This document shows, piece after piece, positions 55,301-58,300 of a DNA stretch of 64,000 nt. A model generated the notes under the pieces. It saw only the letters and a list, made by a program, of their open reading frames with translations. It did not search any database and was not told the DNA's origin. A program made the position numbers and the translations under genes. Positions within the stretch are counted from its first letter, which is position 1. Every line of letters starts with the position of its first letter. Origin of the DNA: Epiperipatus broadwayi (taxonomy: Eukaryota > Onychophora > Udeonychophora > Euonychophora > Peripatidae); contig JAQFVV010012446.1 of the NCBI GenBank assembly GCA_028023455.1, forward strand, positions 5,827,501 to 5,891,500, in the 5' to 3' direction.

Positions 55301-58300
55301 CGATTTATATGAAAGTTAAGTTATTAAAGAAAGTAAATATTAATGAAAATTTGACACGCATTCATTGTTTTAAGCGATCCTAGATTTAAACTTTGAAAAT
55401 TGAAATAATTATGAGCATGCAATAATTAAATAATAACTATAGATAGAAAGGTAGATTATAGAAATACGCACCCAAGAAAGATAGAGTGAGGTAAGCTAGA
55501 TTATTAGATACATTTACACATTCCATTAATTATTCAATTTAGTTATGCAAATGGTAGTTTTTACATTTTATAATTTAGATAAGTAGTATGAAGAAGAGCT
55601 ATAGCATATTATTAGAGTACTCTAGAGTTTGAACACAGACAGGTACCTGTTTTATAAAAAGTTTTCTTATTCCATGAGTTTAGCAGCAAAAGGTTCACGA
55701 GTGGCAAGTCTTTCTTGTATTTAGACGTTTCATTTTACTTTCACAGCAGCAGCAGCTTTCTCATTTATTTCAGGCAGCAGATCTTCATGGTTAATTTATG
55801 ACAGGCAATGGAAAGTTCAGCATCCGACAGGCCATCTCCCGATGGAGAATAATCTAGGTGCTTTACTCGGTCATACCTTGGCAGGAACAAATTATTTTAT
55901 ATTTTGGAGACTCTCAGTGATCGAGAGCAAAGCTAAAGTTTTAGGTGAATGTCTCCAGCAAGTCTAAGATGGCCTCTTTTTTTTATCTTGATCTTTCACA
56001 TTTTTGTTAAGATATTTTTAGGTTCTACTTAATCTGCCCTGAGGATAATCAATGCATTTAGTTGGTTTTTAATTAAAGAAAGCTGCCATTCTATTGTTTA
56101 CATTTTACATTTACTAATTAATTTTGGGGAATTTTTCTTTAATTAATCTATTATCTATCACTGACCGATGCTTTTAAATTTCAAAGACAAAAAGGGAACA
56201 TCAAGATTATTTTAACTTTTAATTAAATATTACATCAGATTTTTTTAGAATTATTATTAAACGAAATTTAAACAAAGCAATAAATACGAACTTTATAATC
56301 CAAAATAAATGATTAAAATTATACAAAATTATATAACTAAAAGAAATCTAAATTATATTATTTTATCACTATTTATTGCGTTTAATTTGAGATCGAAATG
56401 TGTGCGTGTTTATGCTGAATTCTACATATATTTATACATTTTTAATATTGTTACACACACAACTCGATATCAAAAGTTTAAATTTGGGCGGGATAGACCG
56501 GTCAGTGAGAGACGACAGAAAAAGGTGAAACTTAAGATTCGAATACGAATCTTACTGTTTCAATATATGAAATTAAAACAAAGTTTAGGGCAAATGGATT
56601 TGTAAAAACTTTATGCAGTTCCATATGTACATGTATATATGAAATTAAACAGGAAATAGAGTTTGGAGAACTTATTGGGATAATTTTTCTTGGAGCAAAA
56701 TGGATCAGGATATAGCAACATTTTAAAAGATTCTAAAATTCTTTCCAAAAGTTACTAGCTGATGCCGTCTTCCTTGGGGATAAAGTATCAGCTCTTCATT
56801 TTTTTAAAGAATTATTCATCTAGATATTAAAATCTTTTTAAAAACTCGCAGCATCCCAGTCCATTTTGTTCTGTTCATGAGAAATTCCCCCAATCGTTAA
56901 GGATTTCTTCTACATGCTCCACAAAGCCTGTTTTAATTTCATCTTAACCTCAAAAAGCTTTGGTATAATATGTATTAATGTGATAATAGATATTTATTTA
57001 TTTAAATGTAGGTTTGAAACTTTTGAAATTAATAGCTTCGAGCAATTTTGCATAAATTATGCAAATGAAAAGCTTCAACAACAATTTAATCAGGTTAGTT
57101 TATTTTCTTATATATATATATATATTCATTGTTACAATAACAAATCACTATTTATTTTATATTTAACTTTTTTTTTATAGCATGTTTTTAAATTAGAGCA
57201 AGAAGAATATGTGAGAGAGGCCATAGAATGGTCATTAATAGATTTTTATGACAATCAACCGTGTATTGATCTCATAGAAAGTAAACTGGGGATTTTGGAT
57301 CTTCTCGATGAAGAATGCAAGGTTAGAAAGAAAATCTTTTTTTTTACATTCTTTTTTTAATAGGGTACATAAAAAAAACTCAAATGATCTTATGTATACT
57401 TTTTTTTTGATAAGTGGTATTGGATAATATTTAATGGCATCATCAATTTATAAAATAAATATGGAAATATATATATACATAAAACAATTTTTTAATCTGC
57501 AATGGCTACAACATCATTTGTTTAATGTAATGGCTACAGTGGTATGTGCTACCGTTTCTAAGAAAAGGATTATTTTATGATATAATTAAGTTTCCAAATT
57601 TGTTTTTATTGAATTGATTGCTTTCTTTTAGCAAAATTACGATTGGTTATTATAATGAAATAAATTTGATTTTATTGTAAGCATTATTTACAGTAAGTGT
57701 TATAATATATGTATAAAACAATATACAACCAATATTGGTTCTAAGTGGCATTAGTTTTTTTTTTAGAAAAAGAACCATATATCGCAAAAAACAAATAAAA
57801 TTACTTCATTTAGAATAGCTTCCAACTGCAGTAATTTGATTTGCTTTCTTACAATCTGTTATTATAATGAAATAAATTTGATTTTATTTATTGTAATCAT
57901 TACTTACAATAAGTATTATAATATTTGTATAAAAAATTGAACAAATTATAATAATAGATTGCAAAAAATGGAGAAATTACTTTAGAATAGAACTGATACC
58001 GCTTTTAATTGTGTTCAATTGGTTGCAGAATTACTTACTATAACCAAACGCTGGACTATCTAAATAATTTACATGCATTTTGCATATTGCCATTATCTCC
58101 CTATTCTGCACTGTTCAGTATTGCTTTGAATATGAGGCAACCCGCCTTGAAAGCATTAAGCGTTTAATATTTGTGTATTCGTTATAGCTTCTCTTTCGAG
58201 CGCTACACATGCTTTTAATTTTATTTATTATAAGTATTATACTACTTGTATATAAAAAATAGGAAGAAAATAATCATAGATCACAAAAAAACCGGAGAAA